Below are positions 1-6,330 of a stretch of 6,330 bases of DNA, piece after piece. Position 1 is the stretch's first letter; each line of letters opens with the position of its first letter. Source of the stretch: Rickettsiaceae bacterium. GTDB lineage: Bacteria > Pseudomonadota > Alphaproteobacteria > Rickettsiales > Rickettsiaceae. The stretch lies in contig JAIOYD010000092.1 of assembly GCA_021741285.1 (NCBI GenBank), forward strand, positions 1 through 6,330, given 5' to 3'. A model generated the notes under the pieces. It was not told the origin of the DNA. It was given only the letters and a program-made list of their open reading frames with translations, and made no database searches. Position numbers and translations under genes: made by a program.

Positions 1-71
1 ATATTCCCTAAACTTTTTGCTAGTTCTAGTAATCCTATTTTTGGTTTTATTAGTTTTTGATTTAAATTCAT
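1..71 (-). CDS. N-terminal fragment of a transposase, probably IS481-like (runs off the left edge)
   Basis: An ATG at 71-69 is preceded by a good Shine-Dalgarno sequence, GAGGA at 81-77, with a 5-nt spacer. It opens a frame that stays open for 23 codons to the window edge. The visible peptide includes IKPKIGLLELAKSLGN. This resembles the start of IS481-type transposases that begin with a helix-turn-helix domain and are common in Rickettsiales; the match is from memory, not a search. The catalytic DDE domain would lie outside the window, so integrity cannot be judged. The gene reads away from the patatin gene on the same strand. An HTH regulator with a similar N-terminus is the main alternative. 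Confidence 0.55.
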   Translation of the reverse strand, partial: MNLNQKLIKPKIGLLELAKSLGN

Positions 72-134
72 TTTAATCCTCATTTAATAATCTATTGATT
101 TTACTAAATGTAAGATTAAATCTCAACTAATACA
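1..134 (-). mobile_element. Possible end of an insertion sequence carrying the transposase fragment
   Basis: Upstream of the transposase start, the minus strand reads TGTATTAGTTGAG from position 134 downward and continues into an imperfect palindrome (AGATT-T-AATCT). IS481-family ends usually begin with TGT, so 134 is a plausible element boundary. The opposite end and any target-site duplication are outside the window, so the boundary is inference only. Confidence 0.3.
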
Positions 135-283
135 AATTACGTCAGAAATTTAGAATTTTGACGCAGAGACTAGTAATAGTCTTCGGTTGAATTCGTTGAT
201 TTGCTGCCTTAGTTTTTTCTAAAGATCACTGTGCTTTTTCTAATTTTCTAAAATTCAGAGAGTATTATAGAAGTTAATAGTTT
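135..283. other. Gene-free AT-rich spacer with two adjacent inverted repeats
   Basis: No convincing coding sequence is present between the patatin stop and the putative IS end. Two small hairpins sit side by side. One spans 140-163, with arms CGTCA(G)AAATT and AATTTTGACG (10 bp, one bulged G, 3-nt loop). The other spans 167-182, with arms AGACTA and TAGTCT and a 4-nt loop. Neither is followed by a T-run on either strand, so neither is a standard intrinsic terminator. They could be remnants of an older element end or a 3' processing structure for the patatin mRNA. Confidence 0.35.
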
Positions 284-2133
284 TCAACTACGTGTTTTTT
301 GACCCATATTCTGCTTAGAGGATTCTAAGAGTTTATCCGTGTTAGACTTCGGTTTTTTAGAACTTAATATATCGCCAATAACATTCTTTCTTTTTTTAGA
401 GCTATTGAGATGAATATTTTCTCTTTTTCTTAGTTGAGGTTTAGTTTTTGACTTAGGCTTATCTGTCTGTATTTTGTTAAGAAGCCCATCGAAATCTGAA
501 GTCTTGAACTTATAAGCAACAACGCTTTCAGCTTTAGACTGGCCTTTTTTCTGGTTTATATCTACTTTAAGTAGATCAATAAAATCTTTCTTGATTACCG
601 AAGGAGTGGAGGGGTCATTCAGTATATCCACCATTTTATTCATCGTTGCTGTTCCACTGGTTAATTTGCCGTCAGAACGAGAAGTTGCCGCGGCTGCTAC
701 AAATTCAGATAATATTTCTGTTTTGTTCTTTCCTGTCCAAGTTTCAGGTTTACAAAATGATAACAAATTGTTAGATTTTTTTTCTTTCCCTCCTAAGATT
801 TTGTCTTTCCACTTTGAAATAACTCCCTTGCTTTGAGTTTCTTCAAAAACCTTAAGCATAAACTCTTTTCGATCGAGATTTTTATCAGGATTAGTTCCAA
901 TGTCATGATTTTGAAAGTGCCTAGCTGTTTCAATAGAGCCCTTAATATGAAGATACTCAGCCTTGGCTTGTGCTTCTGCGAATGATAACGTACCAACATC
1001 TTTAGTATCAAGTATCACGGCGTTCAAAGCATTCTTGCGCAAGCCTTGATAGGTTTTATTTTCTTCCTTTGAATATTCAAAATTTCCACCAACTTTTGCA
1101 AGGAACTTAAAAACAACGTCCATAAGGAACTTCACAATCATACTAGGATTAGAAATTTTTTCTTGAGCACTATAAACAGCTACATGAGCTGCACTATCCC
1201 TGCTGTCTGAGCCGAATGCTAAAGCTAATGTTCTACCCTTCTTTTTGGCTTGCTCTATTTCCTCCTTGGAACCAGTAATATCCTCAATACCGGTTGGAGA
1301 TTCTTGCCCTTCAAAGTACTTTTGCGGAAGATTATCCCTGTATCCACCATCAACATATTCAACCCCATTAATCTTTACTGGTTCAAATACGATTGGAATT
1401 GATGCCGAGGCGCGACAGGCGAGAGCAATCTCAACATCTGGGGTTTTTCTAGCATCGAAAATTGTAAGTTCACCAGTTCCTCGATTTGTAGCTGTAACAA
1501 CTAAATCCTTGAATTTAATTGGGTCAATCAAATGAAGTAAATCTAGATCTTTGAAATATATAGTACCAGTCTCTTGTGCACGCTTATTCAGCTCGGCAAA
1601 TTGTACTCCATCAGTATCTATTACTGTTTGTAGCTTAAGCTTTTGCTCTCTTAAGACCTTAAGTTGTTCAAGAGCCGATGGACTTTTATCCTTTTGCAAT
1701 TTCTCTATTTCTTGTGTAATAGACTCCATTCGTGTCTTACAAACTTCCATTATATCTTTATCTTTTAGGTATTTAGTAACATTGTTACTAATTGTGTCAT
1801 GCATTAGTTGATATAGAGGTTTACCATCTTTATTGACGATAAAGCCCTCACCGAGTAGTTTCTCAAAATTTGTTTCACCAGATATTTTTTTGAAATCTTC
1901 AGTACTTATACCGGTGGCAATAAGTGCTGCTGTAATTGCTCCAGCCGAGCTACCTGCTACCGCCTCAATTCCTCCTAATACACCCGATCTATCAAGCTCT
2001 TCATGAACCCCAGAATAAATTGCTCCTTTAGCTCCCCCCCACTAAAAGCAGCGTATTTAAATGGTTCATTTTGAGCGGCTGTTAGCTTTTTCAACCTAGA
2101 TTCTAGTTCTTCCTGGTAAGAATTTTTTGTCAT
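284..2133 (-). pseudogene. Patatin-like phospholipase, frameshifted by one base in a G-run
   Basis: Patatin-like proteins are serine lipid acyl hydrolases with a Ser-Asp dyad; in intracellular bacteria many are secreted effectors (ExoU, VipD, rickettsial Pat proteins). The ATG at 2133 has AGGG 5 nt upstream. Read with eight instead of seven G at 2034-2040, the frame gives about 616 residues: oxyanion motif GGGAKG at 32-37, nucleophile motif GSSAG at 61-65 (Ser63), then RASASIPIVFEP and the dyad motif VDGG (Asp262). As sequenced, the first frame stops at 1977-1975 after 52 codons, and the remaining 506-codon frame begins at ATG 1804, after Ser63. The downstream frame has a TAG directly before the G-run, so no simple alternative start restores the motif. 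A charged, probably helical segment lies at about 130-172. The C-terminus is lysine-rich (KKRK near 580, KKPK near 593). No signal peptide or membrane segment is evident. The family call is strong. Whether it is a true pseudogene, a slippage-rescued gene or an assembly error is open. Confidence 0.85.
2034..2040 (-). repeat. Homopolymer of seven G (minus strand) at the frameshift
   Basis: C7 on the plus strand reads as AGT GGG GGG GAG in the upstream frame. One more G would give AGT GGG GGG GGA GCT AAA GGA, which encodes S-G-G-G-A-K-G, the patatin oxyanion-hole motif. Long G/C runs are rare in AT-rich DNA and prone to slippage during replication, transcription and sequencing. Confidence 0.85.
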
Positions 2134-2153
2134 GATAACCCTATATATTAACA

Positions 2154-2186
2154 CTTTGTATATATTTAACTATTCTATACACAAAG
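2154..2186. promoter_or_regulatory. Dyad overlapping the patatin promoter, candidate operator
   Basis: The arms CTTTGTATATA (2154-2164) and TATACACAAAG (2176-2186) are inverted repeats matching at 10 of 11 positions, separated by 11 bp. Their centres are 22 bp apart, about two helical turns, as expected for a dimeric regulator on one DNA face. The dyad covers the -10 box and part of the spacer of the putative patatin promoter. It could instead form a hairpin in an RNA leader. The regulator is unknown. Confidence 0.45.
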
Positions 2187-2201
2187 CTGCTCATCTAACA
2201 A
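2172..2201 (-). promoter_or_regulatory. Sigma70-like promoter for the patatin gene
   Basis: On the minus strand, TTGTTA (2201-2196) is followed after 16 bp by TATAGA (2179-2174). Each hexamer matches its consensus at four positions. The predicted transcript would start near 2167, leaving a leader of roughly 30-35 nt before the ATG at 2133. The call rests on the sequence match alone. Confidence 0.4.
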
Positions 2202-2220
2202 ACTATTTCTTTACATGACA

Positions 2221-2226
2221 TATAAT
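2221..2226 (+). promoter_or_regulatory. Candidate -10 box for obgE
   Basis: A perfect TATAAT lies 62 bp upstream of the obgE start, but no good -35 hexamer is found at the usual spacing. In such AT-rich DNA a chance match is quite possible. Confidence 0.25.
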
Positions 2227-2285
2227 GCTTTTGCTGATATAGTGTAATTTTCCGACGAAAATTCATTTAAACAACAGTTCAATAG

Positions 2286-3293
<1,008 letters not shown>

Positions 3294-3299
3294 GAATAG

Positions 3300-4310
3300 T
3301 TATTTAAGTTGACTTATACAATTGCTTAGCTGCTTTGATACTATTTTTATGTCATATTTTAAACATAATTTTGTATAAGCCTCTTTGGCACAATTTTTAG
3401 CTTTTTCTGGATTATCAACAAAATAAGTTAGCTTTTCCGCTAAATCTTCTGCTGAATTTACTGCAGCTAATAAAGCATCAACACCATGATGTAATATTTC
3501 TCTTGGCCCTTCGCAATTAGTTGACACTATAGGCTTGGAGTATTCCATTGCTTCAAGCAGAACTATGCCAAAAGGTTCATGAATAGATGATAGACAAAAA
3601 ATATCTATCTCTGCAAAAAACTTTTCTTTATCCTTAATCCAACCAGCAAAAACAGTGATGTCTCTTATACCTAGTTTTTTGGCTTTATTCATTAACTGAG
3701 TTTCTTCTTCACCTTCACCCCCAAGTATCAGCTTAATATTATGTCCTCGGTTTTTCAGTATTGCTATAGCATCTAAAAGATATTCATAGCCTTTCTGTTT
3801 GACAAAGCGGCCATAACTACCAATTACTATAGGCTTATGAAATTCTGACTCTTCATACTGTAGGTTGATTCGAAGCATGTTTGAGATTTGAAATATCCTA
3901 TTACTTTCGTAACCATTATTAATCATATATTCTTTCAAATGATCAGTAATTACAATTACATACTCACATTTCCTCAGACGCTTATAGCTATAGTTATGTG
4001 CAACGCCAACTAGTATTACTGATCTTGGTTTTAGAGCGGCTGCAAAATTTATTGCTCTTCCACCATGTCCTATAATCACATCTGGCCTATATATAGCGAT
4101 CAAAATTCTTAAGTATATTTTTGATATAATACACCAAGAAGTCAGCGTAGGGAGTTTAATGGAGTCCGTAAGCTGATCATTTATTTGGGCGTAAGCACTG
4201 GAAATATTGATAACAGTGTGCCCCGCATCCTCGAGAGCCGCGTTATAATCTAAATATGCTTGCTGAATCCCGCCTAGATCTCTACTAACCATGATATTAA
4301 ATATTAGCAT
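3300..4310 (-). CDS. GT4-family (GT-B fold) glycosyltransferase
   Basis: The 336-residue protein resembles GT4 (glycosyltransferase group 1) enzymes, which transfer a sugar from a nucleotide-sugar donor, typically in lipopolysaccharide or other envelope glycan synthesis at the inner face of the membrane. The N-terminal Rossmann half carries the acceptor-side glycine motif RDLGGIQQ (10-17). The C-terminal half has GSYGRFVKQKG (164-174), LILGGEGEE (194-202) and the donor-binding E-x7-E motif EPFGIVLLE (Glu245, Glu253), followed by PIVSTNCEGPREIL. No transmembrane helix is evident. The exact donor and acceptor cannot be told from sequence. The ATG at 4310 overlaps the tsaB stop by 7 nt (ATGCTAA), which suggests translational coupling; an in-frame ATG at 4292 (MVSRDLGG) is an alternative start. 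The gene appears complete, with all family motifs visible. Confidence 0.9.
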   Translation of the reverse strand: MLIFNIMVSRDLGGIQQAYLDYNAALEDAGHTVINISSAYAQINDQLTDSIKLPTLTSWCIISKIYLRILIAIYRPDVIIGHGGRAINFAAALKPRSVILVGVAHNYSYKRLRKCEYVIVITDHLKEYMINNGYESNRIFQISNMLRINLQYEESEFHKPIVIGSYGRFVKQKGYEYLLDAIAILKNRGHNIKLILGGEGEEETQLMNKAKKLGIRDITVFAGWIKDKEKFFAEIDIFCLSSIHEPFGIVLLEAMEYSKPIVSTNCEGPREILHHGVDALLAAVNSAEDLAEKLTYFVDNPEKAKNCAKEAYTKLCLKYDIKIVSKQLSNCISQLK

Positions 4311-4984
4311 AAAAATGAGCCTGCTGGTAGTGCGTCTGGTGGCCTGATGTATAATGGTTCAATAGGTGCATTACGCCCCTTATTTATCATATCATCTGCT
4401 AATCTTGCAATATGAAGGGCTTTTATAGTATAAAATCTTGGAAGTATGATAAGTCTCTCTATATCTTTGATTTCACTATACACTGATGCTAAGCCGCTTC
4501 CTGCACAAACATTAACTCCAGAACAAGATTGTATAAGCTGCCTTATATCCTTATTATCAACTAATATTGGATTTGATAGATGGTTGCTTCGATCAAAGAT
4601 TTGTACATATTTCTGATTTCTGTAGGCATTTAATATAATTATAGCATTTTCAAAATCTAGTACTTGCTGGGTCAGTCTATAATAGGCTGCCTCAAAATTA
4701 GTTATGCCAATAGCTCTGATATTAGTAGCGTGAATAATCCCTTTGGCAGCAGCTAAACCAATTCGCACTCCGGTAAAACTTCCCGGCCCTACCGTCACCG
4801 CTAAATAGTCAAGATCTTGATATTTTAAATGCGCGTTTATAAGAACGCTCTGCACCATTACCATCAACCGTTCCGCTTGCATTGATGGGCGCAATTCCTG
4901 TTCAAACGAAATTACCTCTTGCCCAAATGAAACTGCAACAGAGCAACTATTATTTGAGACATCAAAACAAAGAATTTTATTCAT
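4304..4984 (-). CDS. tsaB: TsaB, tRNA t6A biosynthesis protein
   Basis: TsaB (formerly YeaZ) partners TsaD, with TsaE, to transfer the threonylcarbamoyl group made by TsaC to A37 of tRNAs that read ANN codons. It is a cytoplasmic ASKHA-fold protein that is catalytically degenerate and serves as the dimer platform for TsaD. The protein starts MNKILCFDVSNNSCSVAV, has the signature VGPGSFTGVRIGLAAAKG at about 65-82, and ends near PLYIRPPDA, all as expected for the family; 226 residues is a normal length. The frame is open to a TTG at 5020, which would add 12 residues, but the ATG at 4984 is preferred because the family begins directly at this first beta strand. No clear Shine-Dalgarno sequence precedes it. 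The gene is first in a two-gene unit with the overlapping glycosyltransferase gene and is divergent from prs. Confidence 0.95.
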   Translation of the reverse strand: MNKILCFDVSNNSCSVAVSFGQEVISFEQELRPSMQAERLMVMVQSVLINAHLKYQDLDYLAVTVGPGSFTGVRIGLAAAKGIIHATNIRAIGITNFEAAYYRLTQQVLDFENAIIILNAYRNQKYVQIFDRSNHLSNPILVDNKDIRQLIQSCSGVNVCAGSGLASVYSEIKDIERLIILPRFYTIKALHIARLADDMINKGRNAPIEPLYIRPPDALPAGSFLC

Positions 4985-4990
4985 AATCAA

Positions 4991-5019
4991 TTGAATTATA
5001 AGGATTTCTGCAGTATACA
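4991..5019 (+). promoter_or_regulatory. Sigma70-like promoter for prs
   Basis: TTGAAT (4991-4996) and TATACA (5014-5019) are 17 bp apart; each matches its consensus at four positions. Transcription would start near 5026, giving about 30 nt of leader before the preferred prs start at 5056. The element lies just upstream of the tsaB start codon, so the same short region must drive both genes. No equally good minus-strand promoter was found. Confidence 0.4.
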
Positions 5020-5055
5020 ATACTATACCAATAGATGAAAAACAATAGATCTAAT

Positions 5056-5934
5056 ATGAAAATAATCGCTGGATCAAGTAACCCACAGTTAGCATTGAAA
5101 CTAGGATCAGCGCTGCGGCTCGAGTTGCTTGATACAAACCTCAGTAAATTTAATGATGGTGAGCTTAAAATTCAGGTTCATGGTTTGATCGGTAAAGAAG
5201 TGCTATTGGTGCAATCTACTAGCTCTCCAGTTAATGACCACCTTATTGAACTATTGCTACTTGCTGATACTGCTAAGCGAGCAGGTGCAGAGAAGATTAT
5301 CGCTGTCATCCCTTATTTTGGTTATAGTAGACAAGATCGATCTGATTATAAAAATGGTCCGATTTCTGCAAGTGTTGTGATAAAGATGATTGAAGCTGCT
5401 GGAATTACCGAGGTTATAACTCTTGACCTACACTCAAGTCAGCTTGAGGGTCTTTTTAATATTCCTATTAAAAACCTGAGCACATCTAGTATATTTTTTC
5501 CAATAATTCAAGGCCAAGCAAATAATATCATTGTTTCCCCAGATATTGGAGGAATATCAAGAGCAAGAAACTACAGCTCACTACTTGGAACAGATCTTGC
5601 GATTATAAATAAAAGTAGGGATTTGAATAGTGTATGCTCAATGAGTGAGATTATAGGCGATGTTAAAGGCAAGCGATGTATTATTGTTGACGATATAATT
5701 GATGGGGCAGATACAGTTTGTCTTGCCACAGAACTTTTGCTTACAAATGGGGCAAAAAGTGTTACAGCAATTATAACGCATGGTGTTTTATCGGGAGATG
5801 CATTAGCAAAGATACAAAAATCAGTGCTGAAACATTTATACATATCAGATTCAATTAACAATTCAACTCTCGCGGGTAAAATTTCTGTTTTACCTGCTCA
5901 TGAGCTATTAGCGGCCGCTATTAAGCAGGTTTAA
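5056..5934 (+). CDS. prs: Ribose-phosphate pyrophosphokinase (PRPP synthetase)
   Basis: Prs makes 5-phosphoribosyl diphosphate from ribose 5-phosphate and ATP, feeding nucleotide, NAD, histidine and tryptophan synthesis; it acts in the cytoplasm, usually as a hexamer. Family motifs appear in order (residues counted from the 5056 start): FNDGELKIQV (32-41), the signature IPYFGYSRQDR (85-95), DLHSSQLEGLFNIP (124-137), the ribose-phosphate region SPDIGGISRAR (161-171), the NKSR catalytic loop (185-188) and the PRPP-loop region VDDIIDGADT (211-220). That loop is unusual: most family members have D-[TS]-[AG]-G-T where this one has D-G-A-D-T. The frame opens at ATG 5035, seven codons earlier, but 5056 (MKIIAGSSN) matches the usual N-terminus; neither has a clear Shine-Dalgarno sequence. 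At 292 residues it is about 20 shorter than typical bacterial Prs. The gene is monocistronic as far as the window shows. Confidence 0.95.
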   Translation: MKIIAGSSNPQLALKLGSALRLELLDTNLSKFNDGELKIQVHGLIGKEVLLVQSTSSPVNDHLIELLLLADTAKRAGAEKIIAVIPYFGYSRQDRSDYKNGPISASVVIKMIEAAGITEVITLDLHSSQLEGLFNIPIKNLSTSSIFFPIIQGQANNIIVSPDIGGISRARNYSSLLGTDLAIINKSRDLNSVCSMSEIIGDVKGKRCIIVDDIIDGADTVCLATELLLTNGAKSVTAIITHGVLSGDALAKIQKSVLKHLYISDSINNSTLAGKISVLPAHELLAAAIKQV

Positions 5935-6193
5935 GACAAAACATCTCTAAATTACCTGACTGGTTTGGCACATGTTCTCGGCCTATGATTCCAGATAACG
6001 ACGCACCTTTTTTGTAGTTATGCTAACTTGAGTCATAGATAAATGATGACTTACTTTATATTTTTATAAAAACAATATATTTGAAGAAAAAGTCATAATG
6101 GCAATTTTTGTTAGAGAAACAAATACGAGAGTATCTAAAATCTTCCCTTAGAAATAAAAATATTACAAACTAAGATTTATTTGATTAGATCAT
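5935..6193. other. Gene-free spacer between prs and the group II intron
   Basis: No supported gene lies in these 259 bp. An inverted repeat at 6031-6051 (AGTCAT and ATGACT, 9-nt loop) is followed by an AT-only hairpin at 6055-6070 (TTTATA and TATAAA around TTTT). Together they could slow or end transcription from prs, but the stems are weak. The right end (6193 leftward on the minus strand) would be the 3' exon flanking the intron. Confidence 0.4.
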
Positions 6194-6263
6194 GTCGGGT
6201 AGAAACCATAACATTTACTCCATATTTAAATTACAATTAGTTTTTAATGCTATGGTAACCCCC
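6194..6263 (-). ncRNA. Group II intron domain VI with candidate branch-point adenosine
   Basis: Directly after domain V, GGG (6263-6261) pairs with CCC (6199-6197). The next two pairs are G6260-U6201 and G6259-C6202, which leaves A6200 bulged. After a U-U internal loop, an 11-bp stem forms between ACCATAGCATT (6256-6246) and AATGTTATGGT (6215-6205), with one G-U pair. A6200 is the seventh nucleotide from the predicted 3' end, which is where the lariat branch point is expected. The 30-nt AT-rich loop is larger than usual. Confidence 0.75.
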
Positions 6264-6266
6264 ACA

Positions 6267-6299
6267 GAACCGTGCTTGCGATTTTCCCGCACACGGCTC
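6267..6299 (-). ncRNA. Group II intron domain V (catalytic hairpin)
   Basis: The lower stem pairs GAGCCGTG with CACGGTTC (8 bp, including one G-U), followed by a 2-nt AG bulge and an upper stem TGCGG/TCGCA closed by a GAAAA loop. The catalytic AGC triad is present at 6298-6296. The hairpin is 33 nt, one shorter than the common 34, because the usual GAAA-capped tip lacks one nucleotide. Confidence 0.88.
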
Positions 6300-6330
6300 T
6301 TCAATGAAACATTCGCTATCAAAGCTAGAA

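Larger units (their letters stand above)
6194..6330 (-). mobile_element. 3' end of a group II intron (rest beyond the right edge)
   Basis: The minus strand from 6330 to 6194 contains domain V and then domain VI, in the order and spacing of a group II intron 3' terminus. It ends in CTACCCGAC, where the final AC fits the usual AY intron end. The predicted 3' splice junction is therefore at 6194/6193. Group II introns are self-splicing retroelements, usually with a reverse transcriptase/maturase gene in domain IV; that part, and domains I-III, would lie to the right of the window. The insertion is in non-coding DNA downstream of prs, in the opposite orientation. Confidence 0.85.

Noticed and set aside
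591..836. Open frame of 81 codons on the plus strand
   Set aside because: It lies antisense within the patatin frame, has no recognisable domain, and the opposite strand carries clear family motifs.
793..1011. Open frame of 72 codons on the minus strand, overlapping the patatin gene in another frame
   Set aside because: The patatin frame is continuous through this region, and this frame has no independent start signal or motif.
1245..1811. Two plus-strand open frames (1245-1535 and 1551-1811)
   Set aside because: Both are antisense shadows of the patatin catalytic region and show low-complexity Ser/Leu-rich translations.
4985..5020. TTG-initiated 12-residue extension of TsaB
   Set aside because: TsaB family proteins begin at the MNKILCFD strand, and the extension lacks a ribosome binding site and overlaps the prs promoter.
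5571..5861. Open frame of 96 codons antisense to prs
   Set aside because: It falls entirely within the conserved C-terminal half of Prs and shows no motif of its own.
6098..6151. Short frame of 17 codons (MAIFVRETNTRVSKIFP)
   Set aside because: It is too short to support, has no clear Shine-Dalgarno sequence and no recognised family; in AT-rich spacer DNA such frames arise by chance.

Overview
The window looks like chromosomal DNA of an AT-rich, intracellular alphaproteobacterium, most likely a Rickettsiales endosymbiont. This is inferred from the low GC, the short ObgE with alphaproteobacterial-type sequence, an effector-like patatin phospholipase, and mobile-element debris at both edges. 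The genus cannot be fixed from the sequence alone.

Layout from left to right. Positions 1-71 (minus) hold the first codons of a transposase that runs off the left edge; it is probably IS481-like. A gene-free, AT-rich stretch with two small inverted repeats follows. Positions 284-2133 (minus) carry a patatin-like phospholipase of about 616 residues. It is split by a one-base deficit in a run of seven G (C7 on the plus strand, 2034-2040), exactly at the oxyanion-hole motif; the rest of the reading frame is undamaged. Its upstream region holds a sigma70-like promoter overlapped by an 11-bp-arm dyad that looks like an operator.

Positions 2289-5934 are a housekeeping block. obgE (plus) encodes a ribosome-assembly GTPase. 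It converges, with 6 bp between stop codons, on a two-gene minus-strand unit, tsaB followed by a GT4-family glycosyltransferase whose start overlaps the tsaB stop. prs (plus, PRPP synthetase) is divergent from tsaB. These genes serve ribosome maturation, the tRNA t6A modification, probable surface-glycan synthesis and PRPP supply; apart from the tsaB-glycosyltransferase pair they do not form one pathway.

After prs comes a gene-free stretch of about 260 bp. The last 137 bp (minus) are the 3' end of a group II intron: domain V, a domain VI with a bulged adenosine, and a probable 3' splice boundary near 6193/6194. Any intron-encoded maturase would lie beyond the right edge.

The most interesting items are the patatin gene (frameshift in a G-run within a catalytic motif, effector-like architecture, basic NLS-like tail, promoter dyad) and the atypical PRPP-binding loop of Prs. 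No CRISPR array, tRNA or rRNA was seen.
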